A stretch of 64,000 nucleotides of DNA, taken from contig VNWV01000004.1 in assembly GCA_009801085.1 (NCBI GenBank), forward strand, positions 2,542,001-2,606,000, read 5' to 3'. Of this stretch, positions 35,027 through 45,524 are shown piece by piece. Source of the stretch: Lasiodiplodia sp. COLG20. Its lineage: Eukaryota; Ascomycota; Dothideomycetes; Botryosphaeriales; Botryosphaeriaceae. The notes under the pieces were generated by a model, which was not told the DNA's origin, did no database searches, and worked only from the letters and a program-made list of their open reading frames with translations. The stretch's first letter is position 1, and every line of letters starts with the position of its first letter. The position numbers were made by a program, and so were the translations under genes.

Positions 35027-35261
35027 CATCTCGACGTAGTCTTTCCCTTCAGATCGAGGGCCCTGCGCAGTCAAGAATTCTTAGCCCGGTCGACGCTATG
35101 ATCGTAGCCGTGGTCGAGATCACGACCTGGAGTTCGCCGCGGCAACTACCAATGTGGCTCTGGCTCTGACAAGGGTTCCGATGCTGTTCCCTATCCAGAG
35201 GGTGTTTTTTTTCCTCGCAACTTACAGTCCACTCTTGCAGTCAATGGCTAGCGTGAATTTG

Positions 35262-35274
35262 TTTTTTTTTTTTT
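35262..35274. repeat. Poly(T) tract beside hairpin copy 1
   Basis: Thirteen T residues lie 8 bases before the outer arm of the 65-base hairpin at 35294. A longer T run also adjoins the copy at 63747, on its other side. Confidence 0.75.
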
Positions 35275-35293
35275 GCTCATGTCATGGGGAGCT

Positions 35294-35358
35294 GAAGCTA
35301 TCGTCCGGACGTGTATGTAGAATTAAAAATTCGACATTCTCGTCCGGACGATAGCTTC
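35294..35358 (+). repeat. 65-base hairpin family, copy 1
   Basis: The left arm begins GAAGCTATCGTCCGGACG and the right arm ends CGTCCGGACGATAGCTTC. The two 25-base arms match at 23 of 25 positions around a 15-base loop. The left side extends outward as CATGGGGAGCT from 35283, shared with copy 3. It lies between the LRR gene and the zinc-knuckle gene. Function and origin are unknown; a miniature foldback transposon is the simplest reading. Confidence 0.85.
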
Positions 35359-35411
35359 AAATACCTACCCACAGATGTTATTTTCTAAAGCAGAGTTGGG
35401 GCATAGTTACG

Positions 35412-35639
35412 CTATGTTCTAAATGTTGATATCTGTTTCCCATCCTCCATTATACACTGTGCCGTTGTGAGACAGCCACCAAAATGTGTTGCCTCTTCCC
35501 ACTTGCCATTCGTTGTCTCAGTGAAAGTTTCCACCCAATGTCCTGCAACAAATACTGTTTTTTCTCCATGCGTAGTTGAAGCAAACATTCGGGTGTATAT
35601 ATAGGATCGGATAGCGGGGCGTCTGGGCGTAATGTTCAA
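35412..35639 (-). pseudogene. Possible coding fragment, unknown
   Basis: The frame has protein-like composition: a core VAGHWVETFTETTNGKWEEA with alternating polar and hydrophobic residues and several Trp. A TTTCAG acceptor precedes it at about 35640, and an upstream stretch near 35710-35750 (GTNYKAGTW before a GTAAGC donor) could be a preceding exon. Upstream stops and the lack of a clear start suggest the end of a broken or unresolved small gene. The blade-like pattern loosely recalls fungal lectin repeats, but this is weak. Confidence 0.25.
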
Positions 35640-36059
35640 CTGAAAGTATGATCAGTATTTAGTACTTCAGTTACGAGAGGGGTCGGAGTTCTTTTACACT
35701 TGACTGTAGCTTACCCAAGTACCTGCTTTGTAGTTCGTTCCCTCATTCTTTCACACCACTAATCAAGATCGATAAATCTCCCTTCATGTAAGGTGGCACG
35801 GTGGTCGCAGCAACGGGCGAACGCCGCTGAGACCTGAAGATGTTCCTACAGGTATGCGCTAAGCTTAAGAAGATAGAATTCAACTCAACTTCATGCCCAG
35901 CATCACCACTGTCTGGTCAAGACGTTTAGCTCAAAATACAACCCACCAGGATGGTTCACGATTTCGAGAATTTCTTCCTCGATACCCCGCTTAAAGCGGA
36001 GTTATCAACGAAAAAAAGTTTTTGAGTTTTCTGGGGGTTTTTTTTTCCCGGTAATGTGG

Positions 36060-36190
36060 TATGTGGTTTTTTGGTTTTTTTGAGGTTGCGGGTTTTCTGG
36101 TTTTTTTTTGTGCTTTTCCAGTTTTCTGGTTTTTTGAGGGGTTTCCAGTTTTCTGATTCTTCTTTGCACTTTACCAGTTTCTTCTGCTCT
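36060..36190. repeat. T-rich region with repeated CCAGTTTTCTGG motif
   Basis: The motif CCAGTTTTCTGG, itself able to form a 4-base stem, and close variants recur within T-rich DNA just past the stop of the zinc-knuckle/RGG gene. On that gene's strand this would be an A-rich 3' untranslated region. Confidence 0.5.
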
Positions 36191-36223
36191 TTAAAGGTCA
36201 GCGATCATCCTGCCAACCCGGAT

Positions 36224-37231
36224 TCAATTTCCAGTGTTGGCGACGCCAGAGCCAGAGCCACCCCTACCATTACCACGACCGCGACCGCGACCGTGCCCTC
36301 TGCCATGTCCCTTGCCGTCTCTGTTGCGGCGGGAGGCGGGCGAGCGCTCTCTGCGAGAGCTGTCCTCATTGTCGCGCCTAGGAGACATTGAGCGGTCCCT
36401 CGTAGGCTTATCGCCGTCACGGTCACCACGACGACCACCACCACGACCGCCACGACCACCACGGCGTCTGCCATGACCACCCCTGTTGCTGGAGCCAGCA
36501 CCATGGCCCGTGTTGGGCTCGGTTGCTTGTTCTCCGCTGGGGGGAACGTTGGGGGCGTTCAGCTCCTCCCAACGGCGGGCAATGGCGCGACCGGCCTCAT
36601 CAGAGGTCCCGGCAATCGCCTTGAGCAGCGCATCGATACTCTCGTTTGAGTATGAGGGTGCGGGTGTGGGTGCGGGTGCGGGTGCGGGTGCAGGCGCAGG
36701 CGCAGGCGGGCAGGCCCTATAGGCCATGTGCTTCTGTCCGCACTGCGTGCAGTGCACAGCACGGCAAGGCGGCGCATGGCGCTTCTGGCACCTGTTGCAC
36801 CACGGCCTGGTCTGCATCTCGGCATTTTTGGCCTCTCTGGCCTTGTGACCCTTGCGTGCCTTTTCGAGGAGCTCCTCACTGTGAGGCGGCTGGTGCGGCT
36901 TGCCGCAGATGGGGCACTCTGGCTTACCCATCTCCTCCCAGCGCTTCTTGATGGCGGCTTGGTCCAAACCGATCCACCACTCCTCTTGGGAGTCACTGTT
37001 CTCAATGGAGACATGGGTGCCCGTAGGCGGAGAGCTTGCCGTATGCTGGGTGCCCGTAGGCCCCACGGCTTGTGGTGACTCATGAGGAGAGCCTTGTTGA
37101 ACGGGAGAAGGAAGGATTTCACCCTCTTCCAACTCGACGCTTTCTTCCCTGACTCCACTGTGGGAGTATGTGGGCATGGTGTAGGGGGTGAGAGAGGGAA
37201 GGGAAGGGGAGCCGCTGCGGGAGCGCGACAT
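36224..37231 (-). CDS. Orphan zinc-knuckle and RGG/RS-rich protein
   Basis: An intronless frame of 335 residues starting MSRSRSGSPSLPSL. It has an acidic patch (VELEEGEILPSP), then three short zinc-binding-like units: C106-C109-H113 in CPICGKPHQPPH, C145-C148-H152-C156 in CNRCQKRHAPPC, and C161-C164-H168-C174 in CTQCGQKHMAYRAC. The spacing is CxxCxxxH, unlike the retroviral CxxCxxxxHxxxxC. Next come an Ala-Pro repeat near 175-195, a helical stretch, and a long Arg-Gly and Arg-Ser tail. The composition points to RNA binding. It may be lineage-specific, or derived from a Gag-like protein. The promoter has a TATA box, a CRE and a 9-base tandem repeat. Confidence 0.7.
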   Translation of the reverse strand: MSRSRSGSPSLPSLTPYTMPTYSHSGVREESVELEEGEILPSPVQQGSPHESPQAVGPTGTQHTASSPPTGTHVSIENSDSQEEWWIGLDQAAIKKRWEEMGKPECPICGKPHQPPHSEELLEKARKGHKAREAKNAEMQTRPWCNRCQKRHAPPCRAVHCTQCGQKHMAYRACPPAPAPAPAPAPAPTPAPSYSNESIDALLKAIAGTSDEAGRAIARRWEELNAPNVPPSGEQATEPNTGHGAGSSNRGGHGRRRGGRGGRGGGRRGDRDGDKPTRDRSMSPRRDNEDSSRRERSPASRRNRDGKGHGRGHGRGRGRGNGRGGSGSGVANTGN

Positions 37232-37352
37232 GATGACGGAGACGGGAAGAGCGAGAGGGAGGGTTGTCTTCGCGGGCGTGCGTTTGTGAGAGTGTGTCAG
37301 ATAGCAGGCGCGCGCGGTGTTGAGGAGGAGAGAAGGACGAGGAGCGGGCGAA

Positions 37353-37360
37353 AATATATA
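37353..37360 (-). promoter_or_regulatory. TATA box of zinc-knuckle/RGG gene
   Basis: ATATATAG on the plus strand reads CTATATAT on the gene's strand, about 120 bases upstream of its ATG, in otherwise GC-rich DNA. Confidence 0.55.
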
Positions 37361-37391
37361 GACCTGCCGCCGGGGCGCGACACGCGACGCG

Positions 37392-37399
37392 TGACGTCA
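37392..37399. promoter_or_regulatory. CRE palindrome TGACGTCA
   Basis: A perfect 8-base CRE, the site bound by Atf1/CREB-type bZIP factors, lies about 160 bases upstream of the zinc-knuckle gene's ATG and 15 bases from the 9-base tandem repeat. Stress control is an inference. Confidence 0.55.
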
Positions 37400-37413
37400 G
37401 ATCACTGGAAGTA

Positions 37414-37449
37414 GCAGGCGCGGCAGGTGCGGCAGGTGCGGCAGGTGCG
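37414..37449. repeat. Four tandem 9-base repeats GCAGGYGCG
   Basis: GCAGGCGCG is followed by three identical GCAGGTGCG units without gaps, in the promoter of the zinc-knuckle gene. Confidence 0.85.
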
Positions 37450-38208
37450 AGGATTGGCGCTAATTTTGGATGAAGTGAGGGCAATTGGCTGCTGCTAGTT
37501 ACGCGTCGGCCTGGGTGAAGAGATACGTTGTCGTCGCCGGCGGACTTTCGCCTCACTTCACCTCACGTCCGGCACTTTACCTCGTATCATCTTATTTCAC
37601 ATCTGGAAACTTCTATAGGCCAACAAGCAATGTCATAAGAGTCTGGAAGTTGCGAGTGATAGGATATATGAAGGCCCCGAACGCAGTGCTTGCCTAATCG
37701 GCTGGACCTACATAATTCTTTCCCGCAGTCCTACCCGGGCTCATCTGCCTTCCTGCAGCATTGCGATGATCCTTCCTGCTCATCACTGGCATTCCACCAG
37801 AGAGAGACCTTACCTCCTCGAGCATCTCTCGCCACTCGTCTTTCGCACTGTCACCTTTGTGATTGCCGCATTTGGCAGCGACGCACATCGTGACTCTCCT
37901 TTGAGACTCGCCTAGGCGCCGCTATGCACCGCCAAAAAAAGAAAAAAAGAATAAAAAAGCAGGAAGAGGCTGGTGAGAGTGTATGCCGAGAAAGAATCAC
38001 TTTGATGGAGGCAAAAAACTATGCCATTCGGCACAGAAACAGGCTCTTCGAGGACCGCCTGTTTTTTCCCGTTACACCCTCCGACCGTACCCCACCCTCG
38101 CGTGTGGCGGCCAAGTCACAGCTTACGCAGGGAAGGCGTCTACGTCAATTCCCCACGCGTTACTGGTATTCTTGGCCGGGTCTATGAAAGGGAGGTGGAC
38201 TTGCTGGA

Positions 38209-38216
38209 TATATAAA
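38209..38216 (+). promoter_or_regulatory. TATA box of small orphan gene
   Basis: TATATAAA, 86 bases before the ATG at 38302. It supports that frame being a real transcribed gene. Confidence 0.6.
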
Positions 38217-38301
38217 CAGAAAGAGCGCTTGGTTACCACCCACTGCTTGCTAACGTCACTTTCCAGAAGACAAGCCGACCCATCAAGCCATCTTAGCAAA
38301 C

Positions 38302-38745
38302 ATGACTTTACCGGACGACATGAGCATAATTCTCCTCACCCGCCACGACTTGACCGGCGAACCAATCGGGGCCAACGAGCCAGAGGCCGCCATGGACACC
38401 TACGTCTCCCGCTACAACTTGGCCTGTGAGTCGGTTTGGGCCGGCGAGCTGGAAAACGCCAAGGAAATCTATCGCGAGCTACTAGGCCATGACAATCTGC
38501 CGCTTCTCATTCGAAGTCGCGCGAACATCGATCTCGCCTGGATCGTGGATCGCTGGCAGGACGCTCAACGCCACCTCAACAACGCTGAAGCCACGTACAG
38601 GCGCATGTGCGAGCTCGTAGAGCCGGCACACCTCAATGAAAAATGGACCTGGGTTAAATTGGACCTTGATGAGCTCGTACGATACATCGCCCGATGCCGT
38701 TTGGAGGAGGCACTAGCGGCAAGCATCCGAACTGCAGAGTCCTGA
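38302..38745 (+). CDS. Small orphan protein, TPR-like helices
   Basis: A single exon of 147 residues starting MTLPDDMSIILLTRHDLTG. The middle reads like paired amphipathic helices (ACESVWAGELENAKEIYREL; RSRANIDLAWIVDRWQDA), with spacing similar to tetratricopeptide repeats and an unusually high Trp content. No signal peptide or membrane segment is seen. The TATA box 86 bases upstream and ordinary codon use favour a real gene. I recognise no family. It is probably a small cytosolic protein. Confidence 0.6.
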   Translation: MTLPDDMSIILLTRHDLTGEPIGANEPEAAMDTYVSRYNLACESVWAGELENAKEIYRELLGHDNLPLLIRSRANIDLAWIVDRWQDAQRHLNNAEATYRRMCELVEPAHLNEKWTWVKLDLDELVRYIARCRLEEALAASIRTAES

Positions 38746-39221
38746 TCCGAGACACCGCGGGCAAAGCAACTGCCTGGAGGCCATCGCAGAATGAGAACAA
38801 AGAGGAAAAGGTTGTTGGCCAGTACAACGCTCGTTAGGCAACGCATGTTTTGGGGAAGAAATTCTATCGCACATTTCCAGCCAAGCATTGTCTCGCCCAG
38901 CTGATGCTCTACGTGACCTTCTCCTCTCTTCTCACCACCAATTGCCACATAATGCGGCTGAATTATTGGAGACGCGCATCAATGTCTCAGGTGCCACGGC
39001 GTTCCCGGTATTTCCACCCAGCCTCAGCTCGAGCCAGCCCATGTCTCAATGCCATTGTCTTACTTCCCGGCCACGCCGCAAGCCACCATGCCGCGACCGC
39101 CACGTGCACCAAGGAATGGTGTTCACATGGTGTGGCTGGGTATGTCTCTCAATCCTCTTCCAGAAGCCCCCCATAGCGCCGACACCCGGCGGGAATCTCG
39201 CGCTGTGGCGGAACTGTGGTT
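38746..39221. other. Intergenic between convergent genes
   Basis: 476 bases between the 3' ends of the small orphan gene (+) and the methyltransferase gene (-). I see nothing in it beyond ordinary 3' sequence. Confidence 0.55.
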
Positions 39222-40342
39222 TCACTGTTGCCGCTCCCCCAGCCCGTCCTCTTCGCTCACGGGGTCAGCCCAGCGGAGCTCGTAGCTGAACACCGTCCGC
39301 CTGAGCAGCTCATCCTGTCCACATGGTCAGCACGTGTCATCCCCACCAAAACATCCCCAAAGACCAGAGCGTTTTCAGTCCCAGGGAAGAAGAAGAAGAA
39401 GCGCCGCACTCACCCCAGGATCCTCCTCAAACATGACCTTCTCCATGACATCCTCGCCCAGCTTCCGCACCCTCAACCCCTCGCTCGCCGCGAGGTCGAA
39501 AAACGCCAAATCCTTCTCCAGCAACCACGGCCTGTACGGCGTGAAGAACACGTACGCCACCGCCCCCTTCTCCTTCTTCATCGTCCTCTTCACGCTCTGC
39601 ACCAGCTTCCCGTGCTCGCTATGATTAAACAGCAAGTCCGCCAGGATCAGCACGTCGAACCCCTTCTCCCTCTCGCCGTCCGGCAGGTGCGCCAGCAGCG
39701 GCGCCGGGTCCGCGCCCCACAGGTAGCCCTCGACGCGCAGCACGTCAGCAGAGATCGCGGGGTTGGCGTGGGCGGCGTTGTAACGTAGGTTCTCGACGAG
39801 ATCGGCGTCCGGGTAGTCGGTGCAGACGGCGCGCGCGGCGCCGCAGCGCGGCAGCGCGCAGACGAGGCTGGGGAGGCCGGCGCCTGCGCCTAGCTCGAGG
39901 ACGGTGCGCGAGCGGATGGCGTGCGCCGGCGGGAGCGTCACGAGGAAGTTGGAGATGATGCGGGCGGCGTTCCAGATGTGGTGGCCCTAGATTTTTGATC
40001 CGTTGGCATGGGTCTCTCTTTCTTTTCTTTTCTCTTGGTGGAGGGGGATTGGTACGAGCGTCTCTGTAGTGCTTGTACTACGAATAGAGGAGATGGAAGG
40101 AAAAAAAGGGAAGCTGACTCGGGCAAAGAAACGGAAAAGTTCTCAAAATGGAAAGATCTTGGAGCCAAAACAGAGACCACACTCACCCACAGCGGATTGA
40201 AGCCCACCAACCGGACCTTCAATTCCTCGCCCGACTCCAACTTGTGGGTTGCGTAAGTTGGCGGCTTCTCCGGCTGGAAATAGCCCTCGGGTTCTTGGAA
40301 AAGGTCCAGGCCTGCGCCTTCTCCCTCATTGTCGGACGACAT
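39222..40342 (-). CDS. EFM7: EFM7/Nnt1-type protein N-terminal methyltransferase
   Basis: Three exons (40342-40187, 39986-39414, 39314-39222) give 273 residues. The class I SAM-methyltransferase fold is clear: GHHIWNAARIISNF before the SAM-binding motif TVLELGAGAGLPSLVCA, the acidic CTDYPDADLVENLRYN, and the FDVLILADLLFNHSEH motif IV. The N-terminus MSSDNEGEGAGLDLFQEPEG and the PPTYATHKL block match Nnt1/Efm7 proteins, which methylate the N-terminus and Lys3 of elongation factor 1A. The last exon, reached across a 99-base intron, adds DELLRRTVFSYELRWADP. The first intron splits W|GHHIW. The substrate is inferred from the family. Confidence 0.88.
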
Positions 40343-41352
40343 TTCCGAAGTTCTGTTCCCGAGTCCAGTGGGTATCCCGAGCAGCTCGGGTTTAGGCTGT
40401 CGTCAAAATTGTGTTGGATTTGTTCGGGATTCGTAGTGGCGGCAAAACGCCGGTGAATTTTTTCTTCCTGGGGCTCACGGCACGTGAGTGAGATGGACTG
40501 ACGTGGAGCGAGAAAGGAAAATTTTAAGGTTGGCGGTTGGCTCGAGAATACGAGTATGCAGGCGTATCAGGAAACGAATAAAAGGTTTTAGAGTAATGAA
40601 GATTTGTGGAAATATCCGTGCGGAAGAGCGCGGAAGCTGGAATCTGGTTGTTGCAATCTAGACGCGGCGCTAACTGAGAAGCGTGGCCATCAATAACATT
40701 GTCGGTAGCATACACCATCAAATTGCCTGAAATAGTTAGCTATAGTCGACGTGGAACCATGCCATTGTGACAATCACAATCTGAAGGCACTGAGGGAAAT
40801 AATTTTAGCACTTCACTCGAAATCTCCGCCGTAGTCTGCACGCGATTCAGGAATGAAGGACATGTTGGTCATTGTGTTTGATTCTCCTGCTGGCAGCAGT
40901 GGGTAGTTAAATTAAGTAGCTACAAGAAATAACGAGACAGAGGATGCGACACTTCTGCCTTGCTCGGCCGTACAAGCATGACGTTCCCCCAACTTGACCA
41001 TTCCTTCTCATGCTTGCAACTAAATAGAAGAAAAGTGTAAAGGGTCTTGACGTAACAACCAGAGAAAATGTCTTCGGATCAAAACGTGCAATGAAAATAA
41101 TCCGAAATCGCCACATCGACAGCGGGCTTTTTTCACAACAACACCGAAAGAAGATTCTCCAGAGGGGAACATTTCAGACTCGCTCATGTGGGAGGAGGGG
41201 AAAACACACTAAATGATTCGCTGCGCAACGCTTCCGTATATACTGTACAAAGCTGGACCAAGATAAAAAGTAAGCCACAAGAATGTTGGAAAGCAAGCCG
41301 GGCGCCGGGGTATAAAGCATAAATGCCGGGCGCTGTCGGATGGCTAACATTT
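40343..41352. other. Intergenic: methyltransferase promoter and SUN gene 3' end
   Basis: About 1 kb. The first 150 bases are the likely promoter of the methyltransferase gene. The rest is AT-richer 3' sequence of the SUN-family gene. No structure stands out. Confidence 0.5.
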
Positions 41353-42751
41353 TTATGCGTCGCTGAGGACGTAGGTGGCAGTTCCGGAAGAGACGGAGAC
41401 CTGTTGCTTTCGTTAATTTCCGCCTCCACGCCGTGAGGGGCTGTTGGGAACTTACAGTGCAACCGTCGTTGTTGCAGCTATCGTACGTCTTGCCAGAGCA
41501 GAAGCCCTTGCCGACGATGTACTTGCAGGTGCCCGACATGTTGTCACCCGTGATCTCAACGTTGAAGTCAAGCTTCTCGAGAGTCGTGGGCTTGTTCTGG
41601 AAGATCGAGAGCCAAGCAGCGCCGGCCGAGTAGCCAACACCAAGGTTGATGGGAGCCCAGTTGCCGATGGGCTTGTCACCGTTGGACCAAGTGCAGCCCT
41701 CCTCGACACCGACACCAAGAGGGTTGAGGTAGTACTGGGCAGAAGTGGCCTTGCCTTGCCACTGGTAGTAGCTGTTCTGCTCAGGGCAGGTGATCGGGTG
41801 CTCATCACCGGGCTGAACGTCGATGGGGATGACCATGGCCTCAGTACCTATAGAATAGTCAGACCTAAATTCCATGCATAAATACAAATCGAACTTACCA
41901 GGGTAGTCGGTACGGCAAATGGCAGCCTGCTCGCTAAGCTCGCTCTTGACCTGGACGGTGACCTTGTCGGAACCCTTGATGCAGAGCGTGTCAAAGTTGG
42001 GGTTGGTGAGGGTGAGCTTTCCGTCGGAGCAGAGAAGACCGCCGACGGACTGGCCGGTAGCACCCTGAGCAACGGGCCACTGGGCCTTCTGGTAACCGGC
42101 AGGGCAGGCATAAGAGCAGTAGGCGCCCTCGGTACAGCAGTCCTCGCCGAAGCACATGTCGGCAACAGTGGTCATGATGTCGTCAAGGCTGTCGGCGCCG
42201 ACAATGTTGGCCGTCTGGATACCAATCCAACCACCAAGACCCATCCAAGAAACCGGAACGGCACCATAGTCGCTGGGGAACTCCGAGCAGGGGACGTCGT
42301 CAGGGAATGGGACGTCGATGCCCGTGCCGTAAGAGGAGGAAGAAGAGCTCTTGGTGGGCTTGCTCTCCTCAGAAGTGGAGGTGCTGGACGGCGTAGGAGT
42401 AGGGGTAGGAGTGGGGGTGGTAGAAGAGGAGGGGGGCGGCGTGTAGGCAGCCGAGGTGGAAGTCGAAGTCGGGGGCGCCGAGGAGCTGGTCGGGGGCTCG
42501 TAGGAGGCGGCAGCAACAGAAAGCTCACCGTCGGCCCAGATCAGGCGGCCGGCAGCGATGCCCTCGTCGCACTCCTCCTGGGGAATGATGGAGCCGTTCA
42601 GCTCGCAGACGGTGACGACTTCCATCTGGATGTCGACATCCTGCCTCTTCTGGTGGAAGTGAGAGTGGCCGCGGTGGTTGCCGGATCCGACGGCCAGAGC
42701 CGAGGCGGAGGAGGCCAACAGGGGCAGAGCAGCAATAGCGACGTTGCGCAT
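41353..42751 (-). CDS. SUN-family secreted cell-wall protein (GH132)
   Basis: SUN proteins (Sim1, Uth1, Nca3, Sun4 in yeast) are secreted beta-glucan-modifying proteins acting in septation and cell separation. Three exons (42751-41899, 41847-41456, 41400-41353) give 430 residues. The signal peptide is MRNVAIAALPLLASSASALA, followed by a Kex2-type HQKR site near residue 36 and a Ser/Thr/Pro-rich, probably O-glycosylated linker at about 85-140. The SUN domain starts GIDVPFPDDVPCSEFPSDYG and has its conserved cysteines, including DMCFGEDCCTEGAYCSYACP. The last exon gives VSVSSGTATYVLSDA. The first intron, 51 bases, keeps the frame open if unspliced. A 3.8 kb divergent region separates it from the amidase gene. 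Confidence 0.93.
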
Positions 42752-42795
42752 GGTGAGATTTGGTGGATACAGAGATGCTAAGGCAGCAATGGCGG

Positions 42796-42801
42796 TTTAT
42801 A
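42796..42801 (-). promoter_or_regulatory. TATA box of SUN-family gene
   Basis: TATAAA on the minus strand, 45 bases upstream of the ATG at 42751. The spacing implies a very short leader or a start further upstream. Confidence 0.45.
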
Positions 42802-45524
42802 GCACTGCGCAAGAGACAGAAGTCACAGTGCCTGGCACTCGCAAAGTCAGACAAGCTTCAAAAATATGGCGAGGAATTGGCTCACGGGGAGAATGCTTGC
42901 GCGACGGCGTTGGTAGGTGCTTGTCTTTGGCGAGCAGGGAGTGGCGCAGCGATGATTCAGGTGAATCTTTGGCTGTGGAACGAAGAAAAGGAGTTGGGGA
43001 CTGGGCGACGGTGAGATCAGGTCAGGTCAGGCGCCGGTTTTTGGCAATTCGGAGACGTACGGGAGTTTATTACTATTGTGGTGGTGAAAACGAACGTGGG
43101 TTGAGCGCGGGGCCCAGGTCGGAAGGCGGCTGGAGGAGAGAGCGACGGGGAAAGAGTGCGAAGTTGCGCGAGCTCTTTACAGCATCCGGAGAGGGAGAGG
43201 GCCAGCAAAAAGCGTGAAGGGAGCGGCAGCGTGGAGTTTTTGGGGACAGGACCCGGGGGGCGTCTGAGCGGGCGGCCGGGATGTTAGCTGTAGCATTCCC
43301 CAAAACAGAACGCCTTCGTGCCTGGCAGGAGTGCGCCCAGACTTTAATTGGCTCGTCGCCGACCAATACTAATCTCGCGCCCTCTCCGCATCTGCGCCGC
43401 ATCTGCGCCCGCAGACGCCCTTCTCCAGCCAGGCCAGCCCTCCGCCGCCGCTCCGAGAATTGCTCACCAGCAGGCCTTTCCAGAGGCGATCGCAGCAGCT
43501 CAGCGCGCGCATCCGCAGCTCGCCGCGCGCTCAGGAGGCGACTCCAAGATCGCCCAGGCTCATAGCCTTCGGGCCAAGACTCCGCCGGTCGCGCGTGCTG
43601 TGGAAATTGCTGCGCTTGGCGATAGGGGATCCGCTCGTGTCGATGCACCAGGAAAATCGTCAAGAAGCCGCTGTTCGCCCCGGCGCTCCACCTCGGGCTG
43701 GCCGGCCTTATGAGCGCCTCGATGCCACCCGGCGCTCCGGGCGGGCTCTTGTGCGACGCGCATCTCGTTCGGGCAGGTGAGGATTGGTGCGCTACTTTGG
43801 CAGAGAGGGGCGGTGGAGGAATTGGGACGTTGACCTGCAGACGGCGCCTCGTTCCCTGTGGCGATCCGCAGCACGCACGCCCCAGTCTGGGGACCCGAGG
43901 TGGCCCCTTGACGGCCTGTCCCTGACGCGCTGACTCTGCCGGCAGTCCGCAGTCAGCATCTTAATTCGGGTGGCTGCTCGGGTACCTGGCGCTAGCACAA
44001 TCGATAGCTGCGTGTCATGCAAGGCATTCCACCACCAGAGACATCCTGCCCGATTGCGTAACCGCACAATCCTTTTGTCTGCATCGCCACAGTAATCAGA
44101 GTCAACTCATTTTTGCAATCACCCAGCGCCGGGCTCGCCTCCGGAATGCCGCGTTGGATGAAGTCACCGCTCGCGTGGCCGCAAGGCCAGCCCTCGACTT
44201 CTGGCCTTTGCGCCGCCCGTCGTTACACGGCTGGCGCAGGTACGAATCGGGCTCCTCCCGCAGCGTTCCTGTCCCGCGTGCATTTCAAATGCGCGCCCCG
44301 CCATTGACAGGTGCCACCAGCCATCATCGCGACTTCTCGAAACCTCCGTGTTGCCATGGCACCACACGCGGGTGATGCGCTGTCCCGTATTCACGCAAAT
44401 CTCCCGTCATGCGCCGCCGTGCGACGCATATAAGCGCCTCGTACTGCTCCACGCCGCTTCCGACGCCAGTCCCAGCAACTGGTAGGGCGGGCCGGCCTGC
44501 TGCAGGTACACGTCGCGCAACGTGCAAGATACGAGCCTTTTCGTCCTCCTGCAGATCGCAAACCTTCTCCTGCCGCCTCTCTGCTCACCTTGCACCAACG
44601 CTGAGCAACATGGCAAAGACAACCACCGTCCGCCGCCCTTTACCACTCGTTTGCCCCCGTGACCATGCTACCGTTCCATCGCGTCAGCCCGTCAGGCTTC
44701 GGTCCGTGCTAGCTTCTGGCACGCTTCTGGATCGGCCTCCACCCTTCGCACGTCCTCGAGCTCCCAGACGACATATTTGCCGGCTCATAAGCACGAGGAA
44801 CGGTGCGAACCACGTATGCGAACCGCCCAAGTACCGACCATACAGCGCGCACAAGACCGTCTCTCCGCTTCTCTCCATCTCCACTCATCCGATCCACGAC
44901 ACAACCGCTGTAGGGACCGTCCAATGACTCCGCCGTGCTCCGGATCTGGTGAAAGCCGGTTGATTTGCACTGCCCGACATGCGACGCAAGGGAGCGAATC
45001 CTGAGGTGGACGACGACGTGGCCGTCAACTCTCCACAGTCCACGGCACGCTTCCGACTGATACAGCAGCACTTTCGTCTACGTGGTCGAGCGCAATTGAG
45101 TAGATGCTCGATAACCCACTGGTGTTTCATCTCTCGATCATCGCACGAAGTTTCCATGGCAAATCCGGTTACTGCAGGTTACTGTTCGGCGGTGAGCAAG
45201 CAAGAGCATTGGGATGACAGGCCGAAGCGAGATTTGGTGCAACTGCAAGAATCCTACACCAGATGACCCGACTGAAGACGACGTGCTGGCTTCTGCCACT
45301 GACGTGCGCGTTGCTGCACCTGCTCACGAGGCAGATTGAGATACGTCAGGCCACCTGAGAGTCTGGTACACTTGCACCCTCATCTCATGCCGGCGCGCCG
45401 TCGAGCATCCGGTCATCCATACGGTTCATCAGTTGATGTTGCCATGCCCGGAACTCTCCATTCAGCATGAGCGCGTGGTAAACTGGTCGACCGCACGCGC
45501 CGTCTTGAGGCCTTCCGAAGGATC

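Larger units (their letters stand above)
33549..36223. other. Intergenic 2.7 kb with hairpin copy and local repeats
   Basis: AT-richer than the genes. It contains T-rich blocks (33840-33960 and 36000-36190), a repeated AATACGA motif (34936-35026), one 65-base hairpin (35294-35358) and a possible short coding fragment (35412-35639), all listed separately. I see no intact gene. The frame at 34420-34881 has no recognisable content. Confidence 0.55.
37232..38301. other. Divergent intergenic region, zinc-knuckle gene and orphan gene
   Basis: 1.07 kb between two divergent start codons. The left part carries the zinc-knuckle gene's TATA box, CRE and tandem repeat. The right part carries a TATA box for the small plus-strand gene. 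Short frames here have no recognisable content. Confidence 0.6.

Noticed and set aside
43073..43713. Overlapping 196- and 121-codon frames between the SUN and amidase genes
   Set aside because: Low-complexity Arg/Ala/Ser text on both strands with no splice partners.
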